The position numbers and the translations under genes were made by a program. A stretch of DNA of 64,000 nt, taken from contig CAVSKL010000004.1 in the NCBI GenBank assembly GCA_963728475.1, positions 496,001 to 560,000 of the forward strand, in the 5' to 3' direction. Within the stretch, counting starts at the first letter, position 1. Each line of letters begins with the position of its first letter. This document shows, piece after piece, positions 8,422 through 16,593 of the stretch. The stretch is from CAVSKL01 sp963728475 [NCBI: Candidatus Eiseniibacteriota bacterium] (GTDB lineage: Bacteria; Eisenbacteria; RBG-16-71-46; JABDJR01). The notes below the pieces were generated by a model, which was not told where the DNA came from, did no database searches, and saw only the letters and a list, made by a program, of their open reading frames with translations.

Positions 8422-9375
8422 ATGCGCAAACTCTTCGGAAAGCTCAAGGAGTCCCTGGGCGGGGCCAAGCTCAAGGAAAGTCTCACCCGCACCCGGCAGA
8501 ACCTGGCCGACGGGGTGCACAAGGTGTTCACCGGGCGCACGCGCCTGGATGCCGAGGCCCTGGCGGACCTGGAGGAGGCGCTCATCGCCGGCGACGTGGG
8601 GGTGGGCGCGGCGGAAAAGCTGGTGGACCGGCTGAAGGAACGCGCCCAGGCCGAGGGGCTCGGCGAGCCGGGGGCGCTGGAGGAGGCCCTGGCCGAGGAG
8701 GTCGCGTCCATCCTCAAGGCCGGGGAGTCGGGTCCGCTCGTCCCCGCTCCCGGAGCCAGGCCCTGGGTGGTCCTCCTGGTGGGGGTGAACGGGACCGGCA
8801 AGACCACCACCCTGGGCAAGCTCGCCAACCACTACCGGAACCAGGGGAAGACCGTGCTGGTGGCCGCCGCCGACACCTTCCGGGCGGCGGCGGTCGAGCA
8901 GCTCCGGATCTGGGCGGACCGCGCCGGGGTGGAGCTGGTCGCCAATCAGTCGGGGGCGGATCCGGCGTCGGTGGCCTACGACGCGGTGGCCGCGGCCCAG
9001 GCCCGCGGGATGGATGTGGTGCTGGTGGACACCGCGGGACGTCTCCAGACCAAGGTCAACCTGATGGAGGAGCTCCGCAAGATTGGCCGGGTGGTGGCCA
9101 AGCGGATCCCCGAGGCCCCCCACGAGGTGCTGTTGGTGCTCGACGCCACCACCGGGCAGAACGCGGTGCAGCAGGCCCGGCAGTTCGCGGAGGTCATCGA
9201 CGTGACCGGCCTGGTGCTGACCAAGGTGGACGGCACCGCCAAGGGCGGAGTGGTGGTGGCGATCGCCGACCAGCTGGGAATTCCGGTGCGGTTCCTGGGG
9301 CTGGGAGAGGGGATGGACGACCTCGCCGCGTTCGACGCCGAGGCGTTCGCGGCCGCGCTCTTCGACCGGAGCTAA
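8422..9375 (+). CDS. ftsY: Signal recognition particle receptor FtsY
   Basis: FtsY is the SRP receptor GTPase that delivers ribosome-nascent-chain complexes to SecYEG. The 317-residue protein has the N domain (about 1-110) and the G domain with G1 GVNGTGKTTT (about 121-130), DTFRAAA, DTAGR (G3), and TKVDGTAKGG (G4). The acidic A domain of E. coli FtsY is absent, as in many non-proteobacterial forms; the short start MRKLFGKLKESLGG could form the amphipathic membrane-targeting helix. The start is ATG at 8422. smc and ftsY are neighbours in many bacteria; here the repeat block separates them. Confidence 0.96.
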   Translation: MRKLFGKLKESLGGAKLKESLTRTRQNLADGVHKVFTGRTRLDAEALADLEEALIAGDVGVGAAEKLVDRLKERAQAEGLGEPGALEEALAEEVASILKAGESGPLVPAPGARPWVVLLVGVNGTGKTTTLGKLANHYRNQGKTVLVAAADTFRAAAVEQLRIWADRAGVELVANQSGADPASVAYDAVAAAQARGMDVVLVDTAGRLQTKVNLMEELRKIGRVVAKRIPEAPHEVLLVLDATTGQNAVQQARQFAEVIDVTGLVLTKVDGTAKGGVVVAIADQLGIPVRFLGLGEGMDDLAAFDAEAFAAALFDRS

Positions 9376-9400
9376 CCGCCCACCCCCGCCGGTCAGGAAG

Positions 9401-10576
9401 CTACGCCGCCTCGGCCTCGGGCTGCTGCTCCGACTCCGAGTTGCCCAGGAGGGGCGATCCGAAGATGTCCATCTCGCGCTGCACCATGACCAGGAGCGCG
9501 TCGATCACGTCCGGATCGAGCTGCTGTCCCGCCACCCGCCGCAGCTCCCGGAACACCGCTTCCAGCCTGCGCCCGGTGCGGTAGGGGCGATCCTCGACCA
9601 TGGAGAGATAGGTGTCGCCGGCGGCGATGATGCGCGCGCCGAGCGGGATGTCGGCGCCGGCGATCCCGTCGGGGTAGCCCCGGCCGTCCCACATCTCGTG
9701 GTGATGGAGCACCACCTCGGCCACCGCCTCCAGCCCCGGGAGGCCGGAGAGGATGCGCGCCCCCAGTACCGGATGCGACTTCATGATCTCGTACTCCTCG
9801 CGGGTGAGGCCGGCGGGCTTGAGCAGGATGGCGTCGGGGATGCCGATCTTCCCCACGTCGTGAAGGAGCCCGGCGAGATGGATCTCGTAGAGCTCGCTCC
9901 GCGAGAGCCCCATCTCCTTCCCCAGCCGCACCGCGAACTGGGCCACGTGGGCGGAGTGGTTCCGGGTGTAGGGATCACGCGCCTCCAGGGCCGAGACCAG
10001 GGAGGTGATGGTGGAGAGGATGGAATCGCGCTCGTTCCGGAGCTGATGCTCCAGCGTGAGTTCCAGGCTCCGGGCCAGGTTCTCGAGATACGATTCGAAG
10101 TCGATGGCCTCGGGGGAGCCGGGGGCGCTCTCGCCTCGGAAGAGGTTCTCGGTGCGGTGGCTGAGCCGGGCCACCCAGGTCCCGATTTCGCGCCGGGTCA
10201 CCGCGTAGCTGGCCTGCGCCCCCAGGATCCCGGTGAGCGCGGTCAGGAGGGCCACCGGCACGAAGTAGTGGGGCGAGGGCTGCCAGAGGAGATAGATGAG
10301 CGGCGTGGTCAACGCGCTGGCCGCGATTCCCGCCCCCGCGCGGGCGTAGCCGGGCCAGCGGGGAGCCGGGGGCTGGCTCTGGATCTGGGGTTCGCCGTCG
10401 TCGCCGACCAGGTACTCGTGCCGGAGAATGGCGCGATAGGTGGGGTGGTACCGGCCCCCCGGCGCGGCGGCGCCGCGGGCGGCACCCCCCGGCGCGGCGG
10501 CGCTGCGGGCGGCGCCCCCGTTCGCGGCCGGAGCGGCTGCGGTGGGCGCGGACTTCGGGTTATGCTCTGCGGGCAT
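9401..10576 (-). CDS. Membrane-anchored HD-GYP phosphodiesterase
   Basis: HD-GYP proteins hydrolyse cyclic di-GMP. This 391-residue protein has an Ala/Gly/Pro-rich N-terminus (10-42), two membrane helices (about 82-98 and 103-126), a linker helix (155-195), and a C-terminal HD-GYP domain. The HD dyad is at 239-240 in LLHDVGKIG, and the HHE and DGRGYPDG motifs are at 292-304, so all catalytic residues are present. ATG at 10576 is the start; a longer frame upstream overlaps the neighbouring gene on the other strand and is rejected. No receiver or PAS domain is visible, so the input signal is unknown. It is divergent from the amidohydrolase at 10724 and close to the type IV pilus genes, which are a common target of c-di-GMP. 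Confidence 0.88.
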   Translation of the reverse strand: MPAEHNPKSAPTAAAPAANGGAARSAAAPGGAARGAAAPGGRYHPTYRAILRHEYLVGDDGEPQIQSQPPAPRWPGYARAGAGIAASALTTPLIYLLWQPSPHYFVPVALLTALTGILGAQASYAVTRREIGTWVARLSHRTENLFRGESAPGSPEAIDFESYLENLARSLELTLEHQLRNERDSILSTITSLVSALEARDPYTRNHSAHVAQFAVRLGKEMGLSRSELYEIHLAGLLHDVGKIGIPDAILLKPAGLTREEYEIMKSHPVLGARILSGLPGLEAVAEVVLHHHEMWDGRGYPDGIAGADIPLGARIIAAGDTYLSMVEDRPYRTGRRLEAVFRELRRVAGQQLDPDVIDALLVMVQREMDIFGSPLLGNSESEQQPEAEAA

Positions 10577-10723
10577 GAAAGGCGCTTCTCCCCCTCGATT
10601 CGAATCCCGGACGTCTCCTCGGTTGTCGGCCGCCTCCGAACCCCGGCATCGCGGACCCCGAACCGTGTTCCGGCCGGCCGGGGCAAATTCCCCAAACCCC
10701 GCCCTCCCGCGAAGGTGAACTCC

Positions 10724-12409
10724 ATGCTCTACCGGAACGGCGTGATCTGGACCGGGGATTGCGCGCGCCCCTGGGCGCGGGCCCTGTGGGTCGAGGGAGG
10801 CGTGGTGCGGGCGGTGGGCCCGGAGGCGGAGGTGGCGGCCGCCGCCGGAGCCGGAACGGCCGTCACCGACCTCCGGGGGGCCTTCCTCTGCCCGGGCCTG
10901 GTCGACGCCCACTGCCACGTGCTGGGCTTCGGCCTGGCGCTGGAGCGGGTGGACCTCACCGGCGCCGCCTCGCTGGACGACGCTCTCCGCCGCCTGGCCG
11001 CGGCCCCTTCCGTCCGGGCGCCGGCGAGCCGCGCCGGCTGGATCCTGGGGCGCGGTTGGGACCAGAACCTCTGGCCGGGGAGCGGATTCCCGGGAAGACT
11101 CGACCTCGATCGCATCCTCCCCGAGGCCCCGGTCTCGCTCTCCCGGGTGGACGGCCACGCCCTCTGGGTGAACTCCCGGGCCCTGGCCGAGGCCGGCATC
11201 ACCCGCGCCACCCCCGACCCTCCCGGCGGGCGGATCGTTCGCGACGCCGCCGGAGAGCCGACCGGAATCCTCATCGACGCGGCCATGGATCGGGTGGCCC
11301 GCGCCATCCCCCCCACCGGGTCCGAGGCCAAGGCGCGGGCGATCGCGCGCTCCCAGGAAGCGCTGGCCGCCGCCGGGCTCACCGCGGTCCACGACATGGG
11401 GATGAGCGCCGGCGACCTCGCCGTCTATCGCGAGTCCGCCGCGGCGGGGGCGATCCGCGTCCGCGTCTACGCCGCGCTCGGCGCGGACGAGCCGAGGCTG
11501 CCGGAGCTGCTCGCCGCCGGCCCGGACCGGGAATGGGGCCGCGGCCGGTTCCGGCTGGGCATGGTCAAATTCTACGTGGACGGCGCGCTGGGGTCGCGGG
11601 GGGCGGCGCTCCTCGAACCCTACGCCGATGATCCCGGGAACTCGGGGCTCCTCCTCACCGAACCCGCGGCGCTCAGGGAGGGGTTGGTCCGCGTAGCCCG
11701 GGCCGGGTTCCAGTGCGCAGTCCACGCCATCGGCGACCGGGCCAACCGGGTGGCGCTGGACGCCTGGGAAGCGATCCTGGCCGGGGGAGCGTGGGGGGCG
11801 GAACCGCCTCCGGACCTCTCGAGCGTCCGTCCCGGCCCGCAACCGCCCGGTGTCCGGCCGGGAATGCGGCTGGAGCACGCCCAGATCCTCGCCCCCGCGG
11901 ACCTGGCGCGGGTGGGGCGGCTGGGCGTTCTGGCCAGCGTGCAGCCGACCCATTGCACCACCGACATGGCCTGGGCGTCCGCGCGGTTGGGGGAGGCGCG
12001 CCTCGCCGGCGCGTATGCCTGGCGCACTTTGGCGGATGAGGGGGCGGTTCTGGCCATCGGGAGCGACTTCCCGGTGGAGCCCCACGATCCGCGCTTCGGG
12101 CTCCATGCGGCGGTGACCCGGTGCCGGCCCGGCGGCACCCCGCCGGGAGGGTGGCGCTCCGGCCAACGCCTGGGGCGCGAGGAGGCGCTGGCCGCGGCCA
12201 CCGCCGCCCCCGCCTACGCCTCCGGCGACCTGGCCCGGGCCGGAACCCTGGCCCCGGGCAAGGTCGCGGACCTCTCCGTCTTCGATACCAATCTGGTGAC
12301 CTGCGATCCCGCGGGAATCCTGTCCGCGCGCACGCTGCTCACCGTGGTGGGGGGGGAGACGGTCTATCGCGACCCCGCCGGCTTCGGTGAGGAAGGGGAA
12401 CGAGCATGA
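10724..12409 (+). CDS. Amidohydrolase, YtcJ-like
   Basis: A 561-residue metal-dependent hydrolase of the amidohydrolase superfamily, YtcJ-like branch. The metal-binding HxH is in DAHCHVLG (H63, H65); the later motifs are KFYVDGALGSRG, HAIGDRA, the EHAQ segment and the conserved Asp in IGSDFPVEP. The start ATG at 10724 has GAAGGTG upstream. Substrates of this branch are mostly unknown (N-acyl or amide compounds), so no specific reaction is assigned. Its stop overlaps the start of the GlmU-like gene (ATGA), implying translational coupling. Confidence 0.85.
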   Translation: MLYRNGVIWTGDCARPWARALWVEGGVVRAVGPEAEVAAAAGAGTAVTDLRGAFLCPGLVDAHCHVLGFGLALERVDLTGAASLDDALRRLAAAPSVRAPASRAGWILGRGWDQNLWPGSGFPGRLDLDRILPEAPVSLSRVDGHALWVNSRALAEAGITRATPDPPGGRIVRDAAGEPTGILIDAAMDRVARAIPPTGSEAKARAIARSQEALAAAGLTAVHDMGMSAGDLAVYRESAAAGAIRVRVYAALGADEPRLPELLAAGPDREWGRGRFRLGMVKFYVDGALGSRGAALLEPYADDPGNSGLLLTEPAALREGLVRVARAGFQCAVHAIGDRANRVALDAWEAILAGGAWGAEPPPDLSSVRPGPQPPGVRPGMRLEHAQILAPADLARVGRLGVLASVQPTHCTTDMAWASARLGEARLAGAYAWRTLADEGAVLAIGSDFPVEPHDPRFGLHAAVTRCRPGGTPPGGWRSGQRLGREEALAAATAAPAYASGDLARAGTLAPGKVADLSVFDTNLVTCDPAGILSARTLLTVVGGETVYRDPAGFGEEGERA

Positions 12410-13668
12410 GCCAAGAGGCGCTGATCTTCGAGGACGCGGGGTGGCGCGACCTCTATCCCATCACTCTCTCCCGGCCCGCCTTCGACTGCCGGGTGGGGGC
12501 GACCACCCTGGGGCGCCGGCTGGCGCTGCAGCTCACCCGCCGCGAGGTGAAGCGAGTGGACTTCCTCTGCCGTCCGCTCCTCCGTCCCCTGGTCGAGCGC
12601 GACCACCCCGGCCACGGGGTGAACCAGGAGGGGGAGGGGGACCTGCTGTTCCTGAACGGCCGGCTCCTCTGCCTGGAGGACTCCCTCACCGACCTGGTGA
12701 CCCTGGTGGAGAAGGCGGTGGCGGTACAGGAGGGAGGGGTGCTGATGGCCGCGCGCCTCACCGGCCGCGCGGCCGCCCTCTACTGCGCCGCCCTCACCGA
12801 GGCCCTGGCCGCGGGCGAGCCGGCGCCGTTCCCCTCGGACCACACCGTGGCCGGCCCCCCGCCCGGGGTGCGGCTGGTCCGGCGGCCGTGGGACCTGGTG
12901 GGCTGGAACGCGGCGGTCCTGGCCGACGACTTCGCGCTGGCCGGGGCCTCGGGGCATGGGGCACCGCCCGACCTGGCTCCGGGGGCGCAGCTTCTTCATC
13001 GTGAACGCGTGCTTTGCCGGGAAGGGGTTCGGGTGGAGGCGGGAGCGATCCTGGACGCGTCCGAGGGCCCGGTCATCCTGGGCGAGGGGGCGCGGGTGCT
13101 CCAGAACGCGGTGGTGCTGGGCCCGGCCTACATCGGGGCGCGGTCCACGGTGAAGGTGGGGGCGAAGCTCGAGGGGCCGGTGTCGCTGGGCCCGGAGTGC
13201 AAGGTGGGGGGCGAGGTGGAGGCGGCGATCTTCCAGGGCTACGCCAACAAGCAGCACGACGGCTACGTGGGACACGCCTACCTGGGGGCGTGGACCAACC
13301 TCGGCGCCGCCACCAACAACTCCGATCTCAAGAACAACTACTCGACGGTCCGGGTATGGACCCCCGGAGGCGAGGTGGATACCGGCGAGATCTTCGTGGG
13401 GCTCTTCCTGGGCGACCACGCCAAGACCGCCATCGGGACCCTGTTCAACACCGGCACCGTGGTGGGGTTCTCCTGCAACGTGTTCGGGTCCGGGTTCCCG
13501 CCCAAGCACCTGCCGTCCTTCACCTGGGGGACCGGCGACACCTTCGAGGTGGAGAAGGCGATCGTGGTGGCGCGAACGGTGATGGCCCGGCGCCAGGTGC
13601 GGATGGAGCCCGCGGACGAGGTGCTCTTCCGGACGCTGTTCGCGGACCGGGCGGGGGAAGGCGGGTAG
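12406..13668 (+). CDS. GlmU-family sugar nucleotidyltransferase/acyltransferase-like protein
   Basis: A 420-residue protein that resembles the alternative GlmU-like family of the FCB group: a nucleotidyltransferase-like N-terminus (starting LIFEDAGWRDLYPITLSRP, about 1-190) and a C-terminal left-handed beta-helix of hexapeptide repeats (about 200-380). Motifs such as GHAYLGAW, NNNSDLKNNY-like residues and GDHAKTAIGTLFNTG are typical of that family. It may help make UDP-GlcNAc or another activated sugar for cell-wall or surface polysaccharide. It lacks the classic GlmU pyrophosphorylase signature, so the exact reaction is uncertain. It starts inside the stop of the upstream amidohydrolase gene. 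Confidence 0.8.
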   Translation: MSQEALIFEDAGWRDLYPITLSRPAFDCRVGATTLGRRLALQLTRREVKRVDFLCRPLLRPLVERDHPGHGVNQEGEGDLLFLNGRLLCLEDSLTDLVTLVEKAVAVQEGGVLMAARLTGRAAALYCAALTEALAAGEPAPFPSDHTVAGPPPGVRLVRRPWDLVGWNAAVLADDFALAGASGHGAPPDLAPGAQLLHRERVLCREGVRVEAGAILDASEGPVILGEGARVLQNAVVLGPAYIGARSTVKVGAKLEGPVSLGPECKVGGEVEAAIFQGYANKQHDGYVGHAYLGAWTNLGAATNNSDLKNNYSTVRVWTPGGEVDTGEIFVGLFLGDHAKTAIGTLFNTGTVVGFSCNVFGSGFPPKHLPSFTWGTGDTFEVEKAIVVARTVMARRQVRMEPADEVLFRTLFADRAGEGG

Positions 13669-13718
13669 AAGCGGCCGTTCCCGGCCCGCCCACGGCCGGC
13701 GTCCGGCCGCCTCCGGGA

Positions 13719-14822
13719 TCAGGCCGCCTTGCGGACGGGAGCGGCGGGGGCGGGCGCGTCGGCCTCCCGGTGGTTTCCCAGGATGACCGAGGGCGTGGTC
13801 GCCTTGGTCGCCGCCTCCTCGGGTGCCACGATCCCCTCCATGACCAGGCCCTTCAGGCACTGGTCCATGCTCTGCATCCCGTGCTGGGTCCCGGTCTGAA
13901 TCACCGACATGATCTGCGAGGTCTTGTCCTCCCGGATCAGGTTCCGGACCGCCGGCACCGCCACCAGGATCTCCTGCGCGCACACCCGCCCGTTCCCTTC
14001 CTTCTTCCGGAGCAGGGTCTGGGAGATGATGCCCACCACCGACTCCGAGAACATGCTCCGGATCTGCGCCTGCTGGCCGGAGGGGAAGACGTCGATGATG
14101 CGGTCCACCGTCTTGGACGCGCTGTTGGTGTGGAGGGTTCCGAACACGATGTGACCGGTCTCGGCGGCGGTGATCGCGAGCTGGGTGGTCTCCAGGTCGC
14201 GGAGTTCGCCGACCAGAATGATGTCGGGGTCCTCGCGCAGGGCGCTCCGGAGCGCGTTGGCGAAGGAGTGGGTGTTGCGTCCCACCTCGCGCTGGTTCAC
14301 CAGGCAGTTCCTGGACTGGTGGACGAATTCGATCGGGTCCTCGATGGTGATGATGTGGCCGCGCCGGCGCTCGTTCACGAAGTTCACCATGGCGGCGAGA
14401 GTGGTGGACTTGCCGCTCCCGGTGGGCCCGGTGACCAGGATCAGCCCCCGCTCCCGCATCGACATCTCGCCCAGCACCTTGGGGAGCTTGAGTTCCTCGA
14501 AGGTGGGAATCTTGGTGGGGATGGTCCGGAGCACCGCCCCCGGGCCCCGGCTCTGCATGAACGCGTTCACCCGGAAGCGCCCCATGTCCGCGAGCTCGAT
14601 GGCGAAGTCGAGCTCGAGATCCCTCTCAAAGACCGCCTTCTGGTCCTCGGTCATGATCGCGTTGAGCATCCCGTTGAGCTGCTCCGCCTCCAGCGCGGGG
14701 ACGTCGAGCCGCGTCATCTCGCCGTGCAGCCGGACGATGGGCGGCATGGCCGCGCTCAGGTGCAGGTCCGACGCTCCCTGCTTGAGGGTGAAGGCGAGAA
14801 GCTTGTTGATGTCGAGGCTCAT
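13719..14822 (-). CDS. pilT: Twitching motility retraction ATPase PilT
   Basis: PilT is the hexameric ATPase that powers pilus retraction. The 367-residue protein shows the ASDLHLS motif (17-23), Walker A GPTGSGKST (132-140), Walker B DIILVGE (200-206), the His box near 224-231, and the PilT-specific AVRNLIRE motif (291-298; canonical AIRNLIRE), which separates it from PilB. The start overlaps the stop of the upstream gene (ATGA at 14819-14822), so the pair is translationally coupled. It converges on the GlmU-like gene. The C-terminal 30 residues are an Ala/Pro-rich extension. Confidence 0.95.
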   Translation of the reverse strand: MSLDINKLLAFTLKQGASDLHLSAAMPPIVRLHGEMTRLDVPALEAEQLNGMLNAIMTEDQKAVFERDLELDFAIELADMGRFRVNAFMQSRGPGAVLRTIPTKIPTFEELKLPKVLGEMSMRERGLILVTGPTGSGKSTTLAAMVNFVNERRRGHIITIEDPIEFVHQSRNCLVNQREVGRNTHSFANALRSALREDPDIILVGELRDLETTQLAITAAETGHIVFGTLHTNSASKTVDRIIDVFPSGQQAQIRSMFSESVVGIISQTLLRKKEGNGRVCAQEILVAVPAVRNLIREDKTSQIMSVIQTGTQHGMQSMDQCLKGLVMEGIVAPEEAATKATTPSVILGNHREADAPAPAAPVRKAA

Positions 14823-16357
14823 GCCGCGTCCTCCAGGTACCGGTTTCGTTCCAGCTCGTCCACGATGCGCGCATCCACCGGCTCCAGCCGCGCGGCCCGG
14901 GCCGCAAGTTCGACGAACCCCTGCCGGCGGGCGGCGCTTCGAAGCCGCGCGGCGCGCCCGCCGTCCTGGAGCGCCCGCCGGAGGTCCCGGTCGGCGAACA
15001 GGATCTCGGCCAGCGCCCGCCCGGCGCCGTTCTCGCCCGCTCCCGGGATCACCCGCTGGGCCGCCGCCGCCAGGAGCGAGGAGGCCAGGAGCACCGGGGA
15101 GACCCCCGCTTCCAGCATCCGCGAAAGACAGGACAGGGCGGAGCGGCCGGGCAGCACCGCGACCACCAACCGGTCCCGGTCCGAGGCCTCGGTCAGGGCC
15201 GCCGCCGCCCCCAGATCGGGGCAGAGCGCGGCGATCACGTCCACTCCCGGCATCTCCGCGAACCGCTCGCACACCCCTCGGCCGGTCCCTCCCGGATAGA
15301 CCGAGAATCGCTTGGGGGGCAGGACCTCCTCCGGGGCCAGCACCCACGCGCGCCGGTGGGCGACGTCGATCTGGCCGAGGATGCGCGAGAGCAGGTGGCG
15401 GCGCTCGGCCGGGGAGGGGGCGACCCCCAGCACCAGCCCGCTCGGGCGATCCAGGAGCGCGCTCAGGCGCTCCCACTCCGGTTCGAAGGCGGCGGTGACG
15501 CTGCCGGACGACAATCCGCCCGGCTCCAGCATCACCGACAGCGACAGCCCCCGCCGGCTTCGGACCGCGACCACGCGGACAGGCAGGGGAGCCTCTTCGT
15601 CGCCTTCCCAGCGCTGGACGCCGGGGAGGATCTCCTCGCCCGGCCCGAGCCAGCCCTTGAGGCTCCCCACCAGCTCCTCGAGCGCCTGGGCCTCGAACCG
15701 GCCGCCCTCGGTGAGGCCGTAGTCGGTGCGGAACCGGACGCGAAGCTTCTTGTCGTCGGGATCGATGTGGATGGCGGATGCCCCCTCGGTCAGCGCCCGG
15801 TCGAGGAGCCGGGTGAACTCCGGCGAGGCCAGGCTCGCGCCCACGCGCTCAGCCAGGGGGAGAGCCCCGTCCTCGCCCTCCTCCGCCGGTCCCTCCGCGC
15901 CGTTCGGACCCAGGAGATCGTCCAGCGCGGCCTTGATCAGGCTGGGGGTGCCGACCGCCACGTTCAAGGGGCGGCCGGAGATGCGGCGGAGCCGGGCCAG
16001 GGTGATCTGGTCGGTGGGATCGGCCAGCACTACCGAGAGCGCCTCGTCGCTCAGCAGGAGCGGAAGCACCAGGTTCCGGCGCAGGAAATCGCGGGGAAAC
16101 TGCCCGAGGAGCCCCGTGTCCGCCATCTCCGCGTTCACGCTCACGTAGGGGAGTCCGAGCTGGCTCGAGAGCGCCCAGCTCACGTCGTCCTCACCCACGT
16201 ATCCGAGCTGGAGCAGGCACTCCCCGAAGAGCTTGCCCGTCTCCTTCTGGAGGGCGAGGGCGGCCTGCACCTGCTCGTCGTTGACGAGCTTCAGGCGCAT
16301 GAGGATGTCGCCGAGATTCTCGCGTGATCTGGTCGAGGCGGCCTCGAGTGCGGGCAT
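14819..16357 (-). CDS. Degenerate GspE/PilB-type ATPase homologue
   Basis: A 512-residue protein with the layout of type II secretion/type IV pilus ATPases. A MshEN/GspE N-terminal domain is clear (LGDILMRLKLVNDEQV at 16-30; LPYVSV at 69-74). A GspE-like core starts at ASAIHIDPDDKKLRVRFR (193-210), equivalent to the ASDIHIEP motif. The position of Walker A reads GVAPSPAERR (311-320): the invariant Gly-Lys-Ser/Thr is gone. The Walker B and His boxes are also eroded (GVDVIAALCPDLG). The fold appears kept but ATP hydrolysis is unlikely. It is coupled to pilT by an ATGA overlap, so a regulatory or c-di-GMP-sensing partner of the pilus motor is a reasonable guess. Confidence 0.75.
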   Translation of the reverse strand: MPALEAASTRSRENLGDILMRLKLVNDEQVQAALALQKETGKLFGECLLQLGYVGEDDVSWALSSQLGLPYVSVNAEMADTGLLGQFPRDFLRRNLVLPLLLSDEALSVVLADPTDQITLARLRRISGRPLNVAVGTPSLIKAALDDLLGPNGAEGPAEEGEDGALPLAERVGASLASPEFTRLLDRALTEGASAIHIDPDDKKLRVRFRTDYGLTEGGRFEAQALEELVGSLKGWLGPGEEILPGVQRWEGDEEAPLPVRVVAVRSRRGLSLSVMLEPGGLSSGSVTAAFEPEWERLSALLDRPSGLVLGVAPSPAERRHLLSRILGQIDVAHRRAWVLAPEEVLPPKRFSVYPGGTGRGVCERFAEMPGVDVIAALCPDLGAAAALTEASDRDRLVVAVLPGRSALSCLSRMLEAGVSPVLLASSLLAAAAQRVIPGAGENGAGRALAEILFADRDLRRALQDGGRAARLRSAARRQGFVELAARAARLEPVDARIVDELERNRYLEDAA

Positions 16358-16593
16358 GGCGGTGTCTCCCCTCGGGTCCGGTCGCAATCCGGTGACGATG
16401 GACGCAGTCGTTCCCGGTATCGGTCCCGGAGTCGCTGCCTTGAGAGCGGGAGGTGCGCCGGGCGCGGCCCCGGTCCCCGGAGCGCGGTTCTTGGGGATTC
16501 TGGCCCACCGCGCGGGGTGGCCCCGGAGCGGACTGGAGCGGGATTCGAGCCGCGCCGCCGCGGCTACCGGAGGTGGATGAGCCGACGCCGCGG

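Noticed and set aside
10577-12166. A much longer HD-GYP protein extending over the amidohydrolase on the opposite strand
   Set aside because: The extra sequence is low-complexity antisense of the amidohydrolase; ATG 10576 gives the natural product.
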